Assembly (NCBI RefSeq): GCF_004310685.1
Contig: NZ_SISG01000001.1
Span: 806,001 to 870,000, forward strand
Direction: 5' to 3'
Length of the DNA stretch: 64,000 nt
Source: Glaciihabitans arcticus
Lineage (GTDB): Bacteria > Actinomycetota > Actinomycetes > Actinomycetales > Microbacteriaceae
Of this stretch, positions 16,988 to 25,168 are shown in pieces (within the stretch, counting starts at the first letter, position 1; the number at the start of each line of letters is the position of its first letter). Under the pieces are notes generated by a model. That model ran no database searches. It saw only the letters and a list, made by a program, of their open reading frames with translations, and was not told where the DNA came from. Made by a program: the position numbers and the translations under genes.

Positions 16988-17967
16988 GCGCTCACCGTCT
17001 CCCGGGTCGCCGGCGAAGCGCGGCGCGAGCGCACGATAATGAACGCCGTCGCCGCGATGAGAGTGAGCAGCGCGATCGAGTACAGCCAGACCGCCCAAGC
17101 GGGAAGGCTGGGTCCGGTCGGCCCGCCTTCCTCCTGGTCGACGCCATCGCCGGGCGTGGGAACCGCTGGAGCCGCTTCCTCATCGGGTGCGGGGATGGTG
17201 AAGGTCGTGGTTTCGGGCTGTGTGATCGCGAAGTTTCCGGCCGCAGCGGTGTCGGGCACGAAGCTCGCCTCGACCACGAACTCGGTGCCGGGCGGCGGAG
17301 TGAGCCAATACTTCGAGGCGGAGGAACGCACCCCCGCATCCTGCACGAGTCGTGACTCGTAGACGACTTTGCCGGTGTCGTCGGTTCCGGTGAACGTCCA
17401 GGTGCCTGCGGGCATCGGCGCCGAGACCGGGTCCTGAAAGTAGTCGAGCTCGGCGACGAACCGGCCCGTAAGGGCAGCGCTCAGGATGACGTTCGACGGG
17501 TTCGCGGGATCCGGTGTGACGGTCAGGATCGAGCCGAGTTTCGCGGGGGTCACTGTCAGTTGCGCCGGGACATCCGTCTGCGCGGTGCCGCCGCTCACCG
17601 CACCCAGACGTTCGATTCGCGCGGTGAAACTGTGCTTGCCCGCGGGCATCGGGGCCAGGTTGAACACCTGCGAGTAGAGAGGAATCACGATGGGCACGTC
17701 GTCCACTGACGTGGGCATCGCCCCGATCACCTTGCCGGTTGCACCGTTCAGCAGGGTGACCTTGGATTCGCACTCGCAGGGCTCGGTGACGTCGCCTCGC
17801 AGCTCGAAGAACCACGACTCGCCGTACTCGATGGTGAGCGAGGTCTGGCCGCCGAATGCGAGGTCGAAGTCTCCGGATGCGGCTGCCGACGACGCGCCAG
17901 CCGTCACCCCGAACGCGACGACGGCCACCGCGGTGGCCAGGGCTCGCGTCAGAAAGCGGCGTCTCAT
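16984..17967 (-). CDS. surface protein with Ig-like region and C-terminal anchor
   Basis: 327 residues. Signal peptide (about 1-32), a beta-rich extracellular part of two units that end in KHSFTARIERLG and TEFVVEASFVPDT strands, a Pro/Glu linker, and a C-terminal helix (LPAWAVWLYSIALLTLIAA) with a short basic tail. It lacks the long PT-x-L tail of its downstream paralogue. Head of a three-gene unit with that paralogue and the Nudix gene. TAGGGT (minus strand, 17979..17974) ends six bases before the ATG. Confidence 0.82.
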   Translation of the reverse strand: MRRRFLTRALATAVAVVAFGVTAGASSAAASGDFDLAFGGQTSLTIEYGESWFFELRGDVTEPCECESKVTLLNGATGKVIGAMPTSVDDVPIVIPLYSQVFNLAPMPAGKHSFTARIERLGAVSGGTAQTDVPAQLTVTPAKLGSILTVTPDPANPSNVILSAALTGRFVAELDYFQDPVSAPMPAGTWTFTGTDDTGKVVYESRLVQDAGVRSSASKYWLTPPPGTEFVVEASFVPDTAAAGNFAITQPETTTFTIPAPDEEAAPAVPTPGDGVDQEEGGPTGPSLPAWAVWLYSIALLTLIAATAFIIVRSRRASPATRETVSA

Positions 17968-17976
17968 GCGCTCACC

Positions 17977-19947
17977 CTAGCCGCGCTCGACGGGCAGGTA
18001 GCGCGACCACCACTCGAGGATCGCGTCGAAGCGCTCGACGCGGTGGCGCGGGCGACCGCTGCGCGTGAGTTCATGGTTCTCCCCCGGGAAGATGAGCAGT
18101 TCGGATTCCACGCCTCGCCCCTTGAGCGTTGCGTAGTACCTCTCAGCCTGCCCGAGCGGGCAGCGCAGGTCATCACTCGAATGGATGACAAAGGTCGGGG
18201 TCGTGACGAGGTGCGCGACGGCCTGGGGGCTCTGCGCGCGGATCGCCTCGGGGTCGGTGCCGAGGTACTCCTGGCCGAAAAAGTCGCCGATGTCGCTCGT
18301 TCCGGGAAACACCTCGGGATCGAGGAAGCCGCGCTCGACGATCGCCGCCGCGAACCGGTCGTCGTGCGCGATGGTCCACGCGGTCAGGTAGCCGCCGTAA
18401 GAGCCGCCCAGAATTCCGACGCGCTTTCCGTCGAGGCTGGGTTCTGCCGCGATCGCCCCATCGAGGAAGTCGATCACGTCGGTGTAGTCGAGGGTGCCCA
18501 TGCGCTTCAGCGTGGCCCGGCCGTGCGCCTCGCCGTAGCCGGCGGCTCCACGCGGGTTGCAGTAGACGACCGCGTAACCGGCGTCAGCATAGACCTGGGT
18601 CTCGTCGAACAGTCCCACTCCGTACGACGAGAACGGCCCGCCGTGAATCATGAGCAGCACGGGATGCGGCCCCTCGCCCGCCGGCGCCGTGACCCAGCCG
18701 TGTACGAGTGATCCGTCTGCGGCCTCGATCTCGAGTTCCCGGGACGGCAGGATTCCCGCCTCGCGCGCCGCGGCGCCGAAGTCGGTCAGCATGCGCAGGT
18801 CATCGCCCGCGAGCACGGCGATCTCACCGCTGGACTGCGGCGTCGCGAAGCTCACGGCGATGGTGCCGCCGCTCGAGTCCTCGCCAGAGACGAGCACGTC
18901 GCCCGTGGTGAGCGCTCGCGAGCCCGTGGCCGAGATCTCGTGCAGCTGAGCGCGTCCCCGGGTGCGGCGTGCGGCGATAACGCTCGCTTCGCCGTGCGGG
19001 GTGAGCGTGGTGCCAGCCTCGCCGAAATCCTCGTCGACCGGGCTGAGCAACGCCGCCCTTGACCCGTCGAGAGAGTAGACCCCGGCGCTCCGGCCCACGA
19101 AGTCGCGACCGGATGCGCCCATGTTCTGCGCGGTGACGAAGATCGTGTCGTCAGCGGTGACCGCGACGGCGCCGAACGAAAGGGGCGAGCCGGGATCGCT
19201 GAGCTGGCGTGCCGCTCCCCCGGACCTCGGCACCTGCCAGAGCTGCGACCGCAGGTCGACGTCGCGCTCGTCGTGCAGGGCGCTCACATAGATGAGGTCG
19301 TTACCCCGCCAGTCGAAGGATCCGACGTCCGCGTCGGCGGACGTCAGTTGGACGGCGGACGTCACGGAAGGCGCAGCGGCCCCGAGCACGCTCGGCGCGG
19401 CCGGGTAGTCGGGCTCGCCGTCGATCGGGGGCACGTCGAGCACAAAGAGCTGTACGCGGCGATCCCGGGTGTAGCCCGTGCCGTTGGACTTGTAGCGCAG
19501 GGTGGTGATGCGCCGCGGCGACTCGGCTCCCGCGTCGAGACCGTCGACCGTGCCGTAGCGCCCGTGCTGCGGGTCACGACTGGTGAAGGCGAGGGCAGTG
19601 CCATCCCGAGACCAGCGGAAGGCGGAGACACCGAGGGCGCGGTCGGTGAGGCGCAGGGGTTCTCCCCCGGTCGCTGCCACGAGGTGCAGCTGGGCGGCGC
19701 CGCCAGACGACGCTCGCAGGAAGGCGATAAGCGCACCATCGGGCGAGAAGGCGGGCGCCGTATCGCGGAAGCCGCGGGTCAAGCGTCGTGGCAGGGCCGA
19801 GCCATCTGTCGAGGCGACCCAGAGCTGGCCGACCGTGGCGTCGGCCCCGAGGTCGGGACGCGTGGTCGAGAAGACGACCGTTGTGCCGGTGGGATCGAGG
19901 CTCGGTGCCGAGACCGAGACCAGCAGGGGCAGTTCGATCGCTTTCAC
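17977..19947 (-). CDS. S9 family peptidase (prolyl oligopeptidase / acylaminoacyl peptidase type)
   Basis: 656 residues: an N-terminal beta-propeller (WD40-like PD40 strands such as FRWSRDGTALAFTSRD) followed by an alpha/beta hydrolase domain with the nucleophile in GGSYGGYLTAW (about 516), Asp in SSDDLRCPLG (about 595) and His in GENHELTR (about 623). Cleaves short peptides in the cytoplasm; no signal peptide is seen. GTG start six bases after the SDR stop, so probably cotranscribed with it. Confidence 0.93.
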   Translation of the reverse strand: MKAIELPLLVSVSAPSLDPTGTTVVFSTTRPDLGADATVGQLWVASTDGSALPRRLTRGFRDTAPAFSPDGALIAFLRASSGGAAQLHLVAATGGEPLRLTDRALGVSAFRWSRDGTALAFTSRDPQHGRYGTVDGLDAGAESPRRITTLRYKSNGTGYTRDRRVQLFVLDVPPIDGEPDYPAAPSVLGAAAPSVTSAVQLTSADADVGSFDWRGNDLIYVSALHDERDVDLRSQLWQVPRSGGAARQLSDPGSPLSFGAVAVTADDTIFVTAQNMGASGRDFVGRSAGVYSLDGSRAALLSPVDEDFGEAGTTLTPHGEASVIAARRTRGRAQLHEISATGSRALTTGDVLVSGEDSSGGTIAVSFATPQSSGEIAVLAGDDLRMLTDFGAAAREAGILPSRELEIEAADGSLVHGWVTAPAGEGPHPVLLMIHGGPFSSYGVGLFDETQVYADAGYAVVYCNPRGAAGYGEAHGRATLKRMGTLDYTDVIDFLDGAIAAEPSLDGKRVGILGGSYGGYLTAWTIAHDDRFAAAIVERGFLDPEVFPGTSDIGDFFGQEYLGTDPEAIRAQSPQAVAHLVTTPTFVIHSSDDLRCPLGQAERYYATLKGRGVESELLIFPGENHELTRSGRPRHRVERFDAILEWWSRYLPVERG

Positions 19948-19953
19948 GAGCGC

Positions 19954-20721
19954 CTACTTGGAGCCGAGGAAGTCCGTGACGTCCCCGACGTATCGGGTGT
20001 TGTTCTCGGGCACCGGTTCGACCGCAGCGAGGGTGACCTCGGCCGCGAACTCGCCGACGTTGTACAGGCGACCGGCGGCCTCCTTGCGGGCGCCGATGGC
20101 TCCCGGGTTGGCGCGCTCGAGCAGGGTTGCCGTGATGGTTCCCTCGATCATGTCGCCGGAGACGACGACGAAGCCGATGCCCTTCTCGGTGAGTTCGGGG
20201 ATAAGGGCGCGCAGGGCATCCTCACCCGCACGCTTGCTCAGGGCGACCGGCACGTACTCGGGCATGGTCTCGACGGTCTTGATGAAGTGCGCCTGGTGGC
20301 TCGTCACGAATACCACGCGTGAACCGGGGGCGAGAAGCGGCAGCGCCGCAGTCAGCACGTTGACCTGGGCGTCGCGGTTGAGGGTCATGGCGTAGTCGGC
20401 CGCCATGCCGCTCTCCATGCCGCCCGAGGCGTTCAGCACGAGAATGTCGAGGCCGCCGTACTGCTTCTCGACCGCGTCGAAGAGGGTGGTGACGGATGAC
20501 GGATCCGTGAGGTCTGCGCCGACCGCGATGGCCTCGCCGCCCTCGGCCTCGATCTCTGCGACGAGCTTGAGCGCGCGCGCCTCCTTGTTGCGGAAGTTCA
20601 CCACGACCCGGGCTCCGGCGGCGGCGAGGTAGCGCACGGTGTCGGCACCGATGCCCCTCGAAGAACCAGTGACAAGGGCGCGTATGCCGGAGAGGGATCC
20701 GGTCTCGATGGGGGTGCTCAC
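19954..20721 (-). CDS. SDR-family oxidoreductase lacking the usual catalytic Tyr
   Basis: 255 residues from GTG 20721 (a longer frame to 20817 would extend into the divergent promoter). Rossmann motif TGSSRGIG and the LVLNASGG strand are normal. Where SDRs have Y-x-x-x-K this protein has V-A-L-S-K, with a Tyr two residues earlier (EYVPVALSK). I believe related actinobacterial SDRs share this, so it may define a subgroup rather than a dead copy. Substrate unknown. TAGTGT lies eight bases before the start. Confidence 0.87.
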   Translation of the reverse strand: MSTPIETGSLSGIRALVTGSSRGIGADTVRYLAAAGARVVVNFRNKEARALKLVAEIEAEGGEAIAVGADLTDPSSVTTLFDAVEKQYGGLDILVLNASGGMESGMAADYAMTLNRDAQVNVLTAALPLLAPGSRVVFVTSHQAHFIKTVETMPEYVPVALSKRAGEDALRALIPELTEKGIGFVVVSGDMIEGTITATLLERANPGAIGARKEAAGRLYNVGEFAAEVTLAAVEPVPENNTRYVGDVTDFLGSK

Positions 20722-20809
20722 AGCACACGACACTACCAAGTCCCCCAGCCGGCGCACGAAGCGAGGTGCTAGTTTCGAAGCACAGCCGACACGCGAGAGG
20801 TGCCGATCG

Positions 20810-21286
20810 ATGCCCATTGACTTCCTGGTGAATTACGCGTGGGTGATCTGGTTGGCTCTGATCCTCGTGTTCCTGGTCATCGAGATCTTCACCCTCGACT
20901 TCACCTTCCTGATGCTCGCCGTCGGAAGCGCCGGCGGCCTTGTCGCGAGCTTCCTGCCGATCCCGTTCTGGCTGCAGGTGATCATCGTCGCGGTGCTCGC
21001 CGTGCTCCTCATCTTCGCGGTGCGACCCCCGCTTCTGCGCCGTTTGCGGCACGGTGAGGACCCGACGCTCAGCAACCTCGACGCCCTCATCGGCATGGGC
21101 GGCACGGTCGCCACCGATTTCGTCGATGGATCCGGCTACGTCAAGCTCGCCAACGGCGAGACTTGGACCTCCCGCCTCTCCCCGATCTCCGAGGGCGCGA
21201 CCCTCGAGTCCGGCCACAAAGTCTCCGTCATCTCCATCGATGGGGCGACAGCCGTTGTCGCTCCCGTAGAAAGGATCGCCCTGTGA
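20810..21286 (+). CDS. NfeD-family membrane protein
   Basis: 158 residues: two or three N-terminal helices followed by an OB-fold-like soluble domain (IGMGGTVATDF, SGYVKLANGETW). NfeD proteins are encoded beside band 7 proteins and are thought to help organise membrane microdomains. ATG start with GAGAGG about ten bases upstream; a TAGTTT -10 at 20770-20775 fits. Overlaps the band 7 gene (GTGA). Confidence 0.92.
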   Translation: MPIDFLVNYAWVIWLALILVFLVIEIFTLDFTFLMLAVGSAGGLVASFLPIPFWLQVIIVAVLAVLLIFAVRPPLLRRLRHGEDPTLSNLDALIGMGGTVATDFVDGSGYVKLANGETWTSRLSPISEGATLESGHKVSVISIDGATAVVAPVERIAL

Positions 21287-22203
21287 ACGACTCCAACCTG
21301 GACTTCGGTTCGATAGTCCTGCTGCTGTTCCTGGTCGTCGTCGCGATCTTCGTGCTGTCGATTCTGTTCAAGTCGATCCGCATCATCCCGCAGGCCAGCG
21401 CCGGCGTGGTCGAGCGCCTCGGCAGGTACCACAAGACACTCATGCCGGGCCTGAACATCCTGATTCCGTTCATCGATCGCCTGCGGCCGCTCATCGACAT
21501 GCGCGAGCAGGTCGTCTCCTTCCCGCCGCAGCCCGTCATCACCGAAGACAACCTGGTCGTCTCGATCGACACGGTCGTCTACTTCCAGGTGACGGATGCG
21601 CGTGCCGCCACCTACGAGATCGCCAACTACCTCGGCGCGGTCGAGCAGCTGACCACGACCACTCTCCGTAACGTCGTCGGTAGCCTCAACCTCGAGGAGG
21701 CCCTGACGAGCCGCGACAACATCAACGGCCAGCTGCGCATCGTTCTCGATGAGGCGACCGGCAAGTGGGGTGTTCGCGTCGGACGTGTCGAGCTCAAGGC
21801 GATCGATCCGCCCCTCTCCATCCAGGACTCGATGGAGAAGCAGATGCGCGCCGAGCGTGACCGTCGCGCCCAGATCCTGACCGCGGAGGGCACCAAGCAG
21901 GCCGCCATCCTGCAGGCCGAGGGATCCCGACAGGCGTCGATCCTCGAGGCCGAGGGTGAGGCGCAGGCCGCCGTTCTGCGCGCAAACGGTGAGGCCCAGG
22001 CCATCGCGACGGTATTCGGTGCCATCCACGCCGGTGACCCCGACAGCAAACTGCTTGCATACCAGTACCTGCAGATGCTCCCGAAGATCGCCGAGGGCGA
22101 GTCCAACAAGCTCTGGATCATCCCGACCGAACTCACCGAAGCACTCAAGGGCATCACCGCCGGCTTTATGTCCGGGCCGAAGGGACCCGGCGCCGTCTCC
22201 TAA
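21283..22203 (+). CDS. SPFH/band 7 (stomatin-like, QmcA type) protein
   Basis: 306 residues. One N-terminal helix, the SPFH domain (IIPQASAGVVERLGRY to about 200), then a coiled coil with repeated A-E-G units (LTAEGTKQAAILQAEGSRQA) and a C-terminal conserved WIIP segment. Such proteins form large membrane-associated rings with NfeD partners. GTG start overlapping the nfeD-like stop; the next gene begins directly after its stop, so all three are one operon. Confidence 0.94.
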   Translation: MNDSNLDFGSIVLLLFLVVVAIFVLSILFKSIRIIPQASAGVVERLGRYHKTLMPGLNILIPFIDRLRPLIDMREQVVSFPPQPVITEDNLVVSIDTVVYFQVTDARAATYEIANYLGAVEQLTTTTLRNVVGSLNLEEALTSRDNINGQLRIVLDEATGKWGVRVGRVELKAIDPPLSIQDSMEKQMRAERDRRAQILTAEGTKQAAILQAEGSRQASILEAEGEAQAAVLRANGEAQAIATVFGAIHAGDPDSKLLAYQYLQMLPKIAEGESNKLWIIPTELTEALKGITAGFMSGPKGPGAVS

Positions 22204-22962
22204 GTGCCGCAGCGCTACTTCGACCTCGCGACGCCTCGGGTGCTCGCCCATAGGGGGTTGGCGCTCGAGGCTCCCGAGAACACTCTCCTGAGCTTTGCCG
22301 CCGCCCTCGGGCTCGGCATCGAATTCATCGAGACGGACGTGCACGCGAGCAGTGACGGGTTCGCCGTGGTCAGTCACGATAGCGAGTTGCGCCGTGTTGC
22401 GGACCGTGCGGGCGTCGTCGCCGACTTCCCGATGGCGCAGCTGCGCAAGGTGGACCTCGGCGAGTCCCAGGGCTTCTGCTCGCTCGCCGAGGCCCTCGAC
22501 ACCTTTCCCGAGACCCGGTTCAACATCGACGTGAAGTCGGCGGACGCGATCGAGCCGACTGCGCGGGCCGTCCGCGAGGCGAATGCCATCGGCAGGGTGC
22601 TCATCACCTCGTTCAATGAGCGGCGTCGCCGCGAGACCGTGCGGCTGCTTCCCGGCGTCGCGACTTCGGCATCCGCCCCGATCTTCGCTTCAGCACTCCT
22701 CGCGGCCAAGGCAGGTGCCACTCCCCTGCTGCGGCGCATCCTGCGCGACATCGACGCCCTGCAGGTGCCTGAGCGTGCCCTGGGTCTCGCCGTGACGACC
22801 GAGAGGATGATCCGGCTCTTCCATTCCGCCGGCGTCGAGGTGCACATCTGGACGATCAACGACCCGCTCGCGATGCACCGTCTGCTCGATCTCGGCGTTG
22901 ACGGGATCGTGACGGACCGAGCCGACCTCGCCCTCGCCGTACTCTCGGAACGCCGCGGCTGA
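22204..22962 (+). CDS. glycerophosphodiester phosphodiesterase
   Basis: 252 residues. AHRGLALEAPENT (H16, R17), FIETDVHASSDG and VVSHD are the metal and substrate residues of GDPDs, which release glycerol 3-phosphate from glycerophosphodiesters. WTINDP near the C-terminus is another family mark. No signal peptide. GTG start immediately follows the TAA of the band 7 gene. Confidence 0.92.
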   Translation: MPQRYFDLATPRVLAHRGLALEAPENTLLSFAAALGLGIEFIETDVHASSDGFAVVSHDSELRRVADRAGVVADFPMAQLRKVDLGESQGFCSLAEALDTFPETRFNIDVKSADAIEPTARAVREANAIGRVLITSFNERRRRETVRLLPGVATSASAPIFASALLAAKAGATPLLRRILRDIDALQVPERALGLAVTTERMIRLFHSAGVEVHIWTINDPLAMHRLLDLGVDGIVTDRADLALAVLSERRG

Positions 22963-23065
22963 ACACGTTCGAAACGGCTAACCCGAGACGGTCTCAAGCT
23001 GTGCGTGTGCTGTGAAAAAGTGCTGATTATGGCGCGGTTGAAAGGATTCGTACAGGTGGAAGGTT

Positions 23066-23099
23066 TATAAATTCGTATGAATCGCGAGTTATAAGGAGG
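23066..23099 (+). promoter_or_regulatory. promoter region and strong RBS of rbpA
   Basis: TATAAA at 23066-23071 is a good -10 without a clear -35 at 17 bases; TTGAAA at 23038 is too far. AAGGAGG at 23093-23099 is a near-perfect ribosome binding site seven bases before the ATG. ATTCGTATGAAT at 23071-23082 is a small inverted repeat. This well-expressed gene has a proper leader, in contrast to many neighbours. Confidence 0.5.
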
Positions 23100-23106
23100 C
23101 CACACG

Positions 23107-23472
23107 ATGGCGGACCGTAGTTTGCGCGGCATGAGACTCGGAACCCAGAGCTTACAGAGCGAAGTTGGCGTCGAGTTTTCCCCGCGAAAGAAGAGCACCT
23201 ACCGCACGGCCGGAGGCGAGACATTCGATGTCGTCTTCGCAGCCGACGCCGAAGTTCCGGGAGTGTGGGAGTCTGCGAAGAGCGGCCAGGAGGGTGTCCT
23301 CCTCGACAGCGACGGCGTAGCCGTCGAGTCGGAAGAGGTGGAGACCAAGATCCCGCGTAGTCACTGGGACATGCTTCTCGAGCGTCGCACCCGTGCGGAA
23401 CTCGAAGAGCTTCTTCAGGAGCGACTGGACTTCCTGCGCGCGAGGCGCGGACAGCAGAAAATCGGCGCCTGA
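23107..23472 (+). CDS. rbpA: RNA polymerase-binding protein RbpA
   Basis: 121 residues. RbpA stabilises the sigma A holoenzyme on promoters in actinobacteria. Recognised by MADRSLRGMRLG, the core strand FDVVFAADAEVPGVW and the sigma-interaction helix RSHWDMLLERRTRAELEELL. The core has no cysteine, so the zinc seen in some homologues is absent, as in mycobacteria. Single gene between the GDPD operon and convergent lnt. Confidence 0.97.
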   Translation: MADRSLRGMRLGTQSLQSEVGVEFSPRKKSTYRTAGGETFDVVFAADAEVPGVWESAKSGQEGVLLDSDGVAVESEEVETKIPRSHWDMLLERRTRAELEELLQERLDFLRARRGQQKIGA

Positions 23473-23488
23473 GCCTTTCTGCAACAGT

Positions 23489-23546
23489 GCGGCGGTTTGG
23501 TGACCGTGCGGCAGCGATAGCTACCGCTCGGATACCAAACCGCCGC
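23489..23546. terminator. hairpin terminator between rbpA and lnt
   Basis: Perfect 13-base arms, 23489-23501 and 23534-23546 (GCGGCGGTTTGGT and its complement), with a 32-base GC-rich loop. A short T-rich stretch follows on the + side (TTTGTTG). It lies between two convergent genes and could serve both. Confidence 0.6.
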
Positions 23547-23574
23547 TTTGTTGTGCCCGGGAAAAGAAGCGCGA

Positions 23575-25131
23575 TCAGGCCGCTCGACGGCGACGTGAGG
23601 CGGCCCCTGCGACGAGCAGGGCGGCCAGGCCGAATCCCGACACCAGCCACTCGATACCGCGTCCGAGGGCCACAGCGGGCGTCACAGCGCTGCTGAGCGG
23701 CACCTCCGTGACCATGCCGCCCGGTGTGTAGATCGGCAGTGAGTCGAGCGTCACGCCGTCCGGCCCGATGATCTCGCTCGTGCCGACCGTGGAGATCACC
23801 ACGACGCTGCGTCCCAGTTCGAGGGCGCGGATGCGCGCGATGGCGAGCTGCTGCACGCTCTCGTCGGTGAAGTACTGCACGCCCGCGCGTACCGCGCCGA
23901 AGTCGGCGTTGTTCGACTGGGCGAAGACGAGTTGGGCGCCATCCCGAACGGTTTCGGTCATGAGCTGGTCGTCGACGATGTCGAAGCAGATGTTGAGGCC
24001 GGCGATCACTCCGCCGAGGTCGACGACGGCGTCCGAGGTGCCGGGCGTGTAATCCCGACCGATGAGGTCGATCAGGTCGGGCGCGAACGGTCGCCAGAAA
24101 GCACGGTCCGGCACGTATTCACCGAACGGCACGGGATGACGTTTGTCGTAGGTGTCGCCGATGCCCTCGCCGGCGTTCCACACCACCGAGCTGTTGAAGA
24201 TCTGCTCGCCGCGCGCCTGGATGACCCCGGTCACGAGCGGCGCGTCGAACGACTCGCTCACCTGGTCGAGCGCTCTTGCCACGGCCGCCGAGCGCAACGG
24301 ATCGATGTCGGTGCCGGACTCGGGCCAGACGACCACATCGACGTCCTCGCCGATGAACGGCGCCGTGGCGTCGAGCTGGGCCTGCAGCAGGTCGCCCTGC
24401 TGCCGCTCGTCGAAGTAGCCGGCCTTGCCGTTGCCCTGCACGGCCAGCACCCGCAGCGTGCCGTCGGTCGCCGGCGGCAGCACGGGCACAATGAGCACGA
24501 GGGATGCCGCACCCACCGCGAGCGTACACCGCAGCAGGCGGGGCGCGTCGCCGAAGCGCACGGCCTCGACCGCGAGGGCGACCACCCAGACCATCAGGAA
24601 GCTCACGCCCGAGACGCCGACCCAGGAGAACAGGTCGGCGAGCGGGCTCTGCGACTGGGAGAGGGACACCCGTCCCCAGGCGAATCCGCCGTAGGGCCAG
24701 ACGCTCGCGATCGCCTCGCGAGCCGTCCAGAGTCCGGCGATGGCGAGTGGGAGCATCCCGAGCCGGCCCGCGGCGCCGGACCAGAGCAGGGGCAGCCAGC
24801 GGTACGCGAGGGTGATGAGCAGCGCACCCACCGAGAAGAACAGAGACTCGAGGGTGGCGAGGGCCGTCATGGGCACGAGGCCGAGGAAGAGCGCCGCCCA
24901 CTCGATATGCACAAGATAGAACGAGAGGCCGCCGACGAGCCCGACCAGCAGGCTCCCCCACGCCGAGCGGCCCACGAGGGTGACGAGCACCAGTGCGATG
25001 CCGACGAGGGTGAGCGGCCAGAGGTTGCCGTCCGGGAAGCCGTCGTCGAGCACGGGACCGGCGCCCAGGGCGACGAGGATCGCGCCCCACAGCGGCAGAA
25101 GAGGCTTCGGGAGGGTTACTGCGTCGGGCAC
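23575..25131 (-). CDS. lnt: apolipoprotein N-acyltransferase
   Basis: About 518 residues from GTG 25131. Six or so helices at the N-terminus, then a nitrilase domain with the Glu-Lys-Cys triad in WPESGTD, KRHPVPFGEYVP and NICFD; a last helix near 500 precedes a basic end. Transfers an acyl chain to the N-terminal Cys of lipoproteins. A TTG at 25191 would add 20 residues overlapping helY and looks less likely. Follows helY in the same direction. Confidence 0.93.
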   Translation of the reverse strand: MPDAVTLPKPLLPLWGAILVALGAGPVLDDGFPDGNLWPLTLVGIALVLVTLVGRSAWGSLLVGLVGGLSFYLVHIEWAALFLGLVPMTALATLESLFFSVGALLITLAYRWLPLLWSGAAGRLGMLPLAIAGLWTAREAIASVWPYGGFAWGRVSLSQSQSPLADLFSWVGVSGVSFLMVWVVALAVEAVRFGDAPRLLRCTLAVGAASLVLIVPVLPPATDGTLRVLAVQGNGKAGYFDERQQGDLLQAQLDATAPFIGEDVDVVVWPESGTDIDPLRSAAVARALDQVSESFDAPLVTGVIQARGEQIFNSSVVWNAGEGIGDTYDKRHPVPFGEYVPDRAFWRPFAPDLIDLIGRDYTPGTSDAVVDLGGVIAGLNICFDIVDDQLMTETVRDGAQLVFAQSNNADFGAVRAGVQYFTDESVQQLAIARIRALELGRSVVVISTVGTSEIIGPDGVTLDSLPIYTPGGMVTEVPLSSAVTPAVALGRGIEWLVSGFGLAALLVAGAASRRRRAA

Positions 25132-25168
25132 GGAGTCGAGCCTAAGCGACCGGCCCGGGCCCGAGCGC

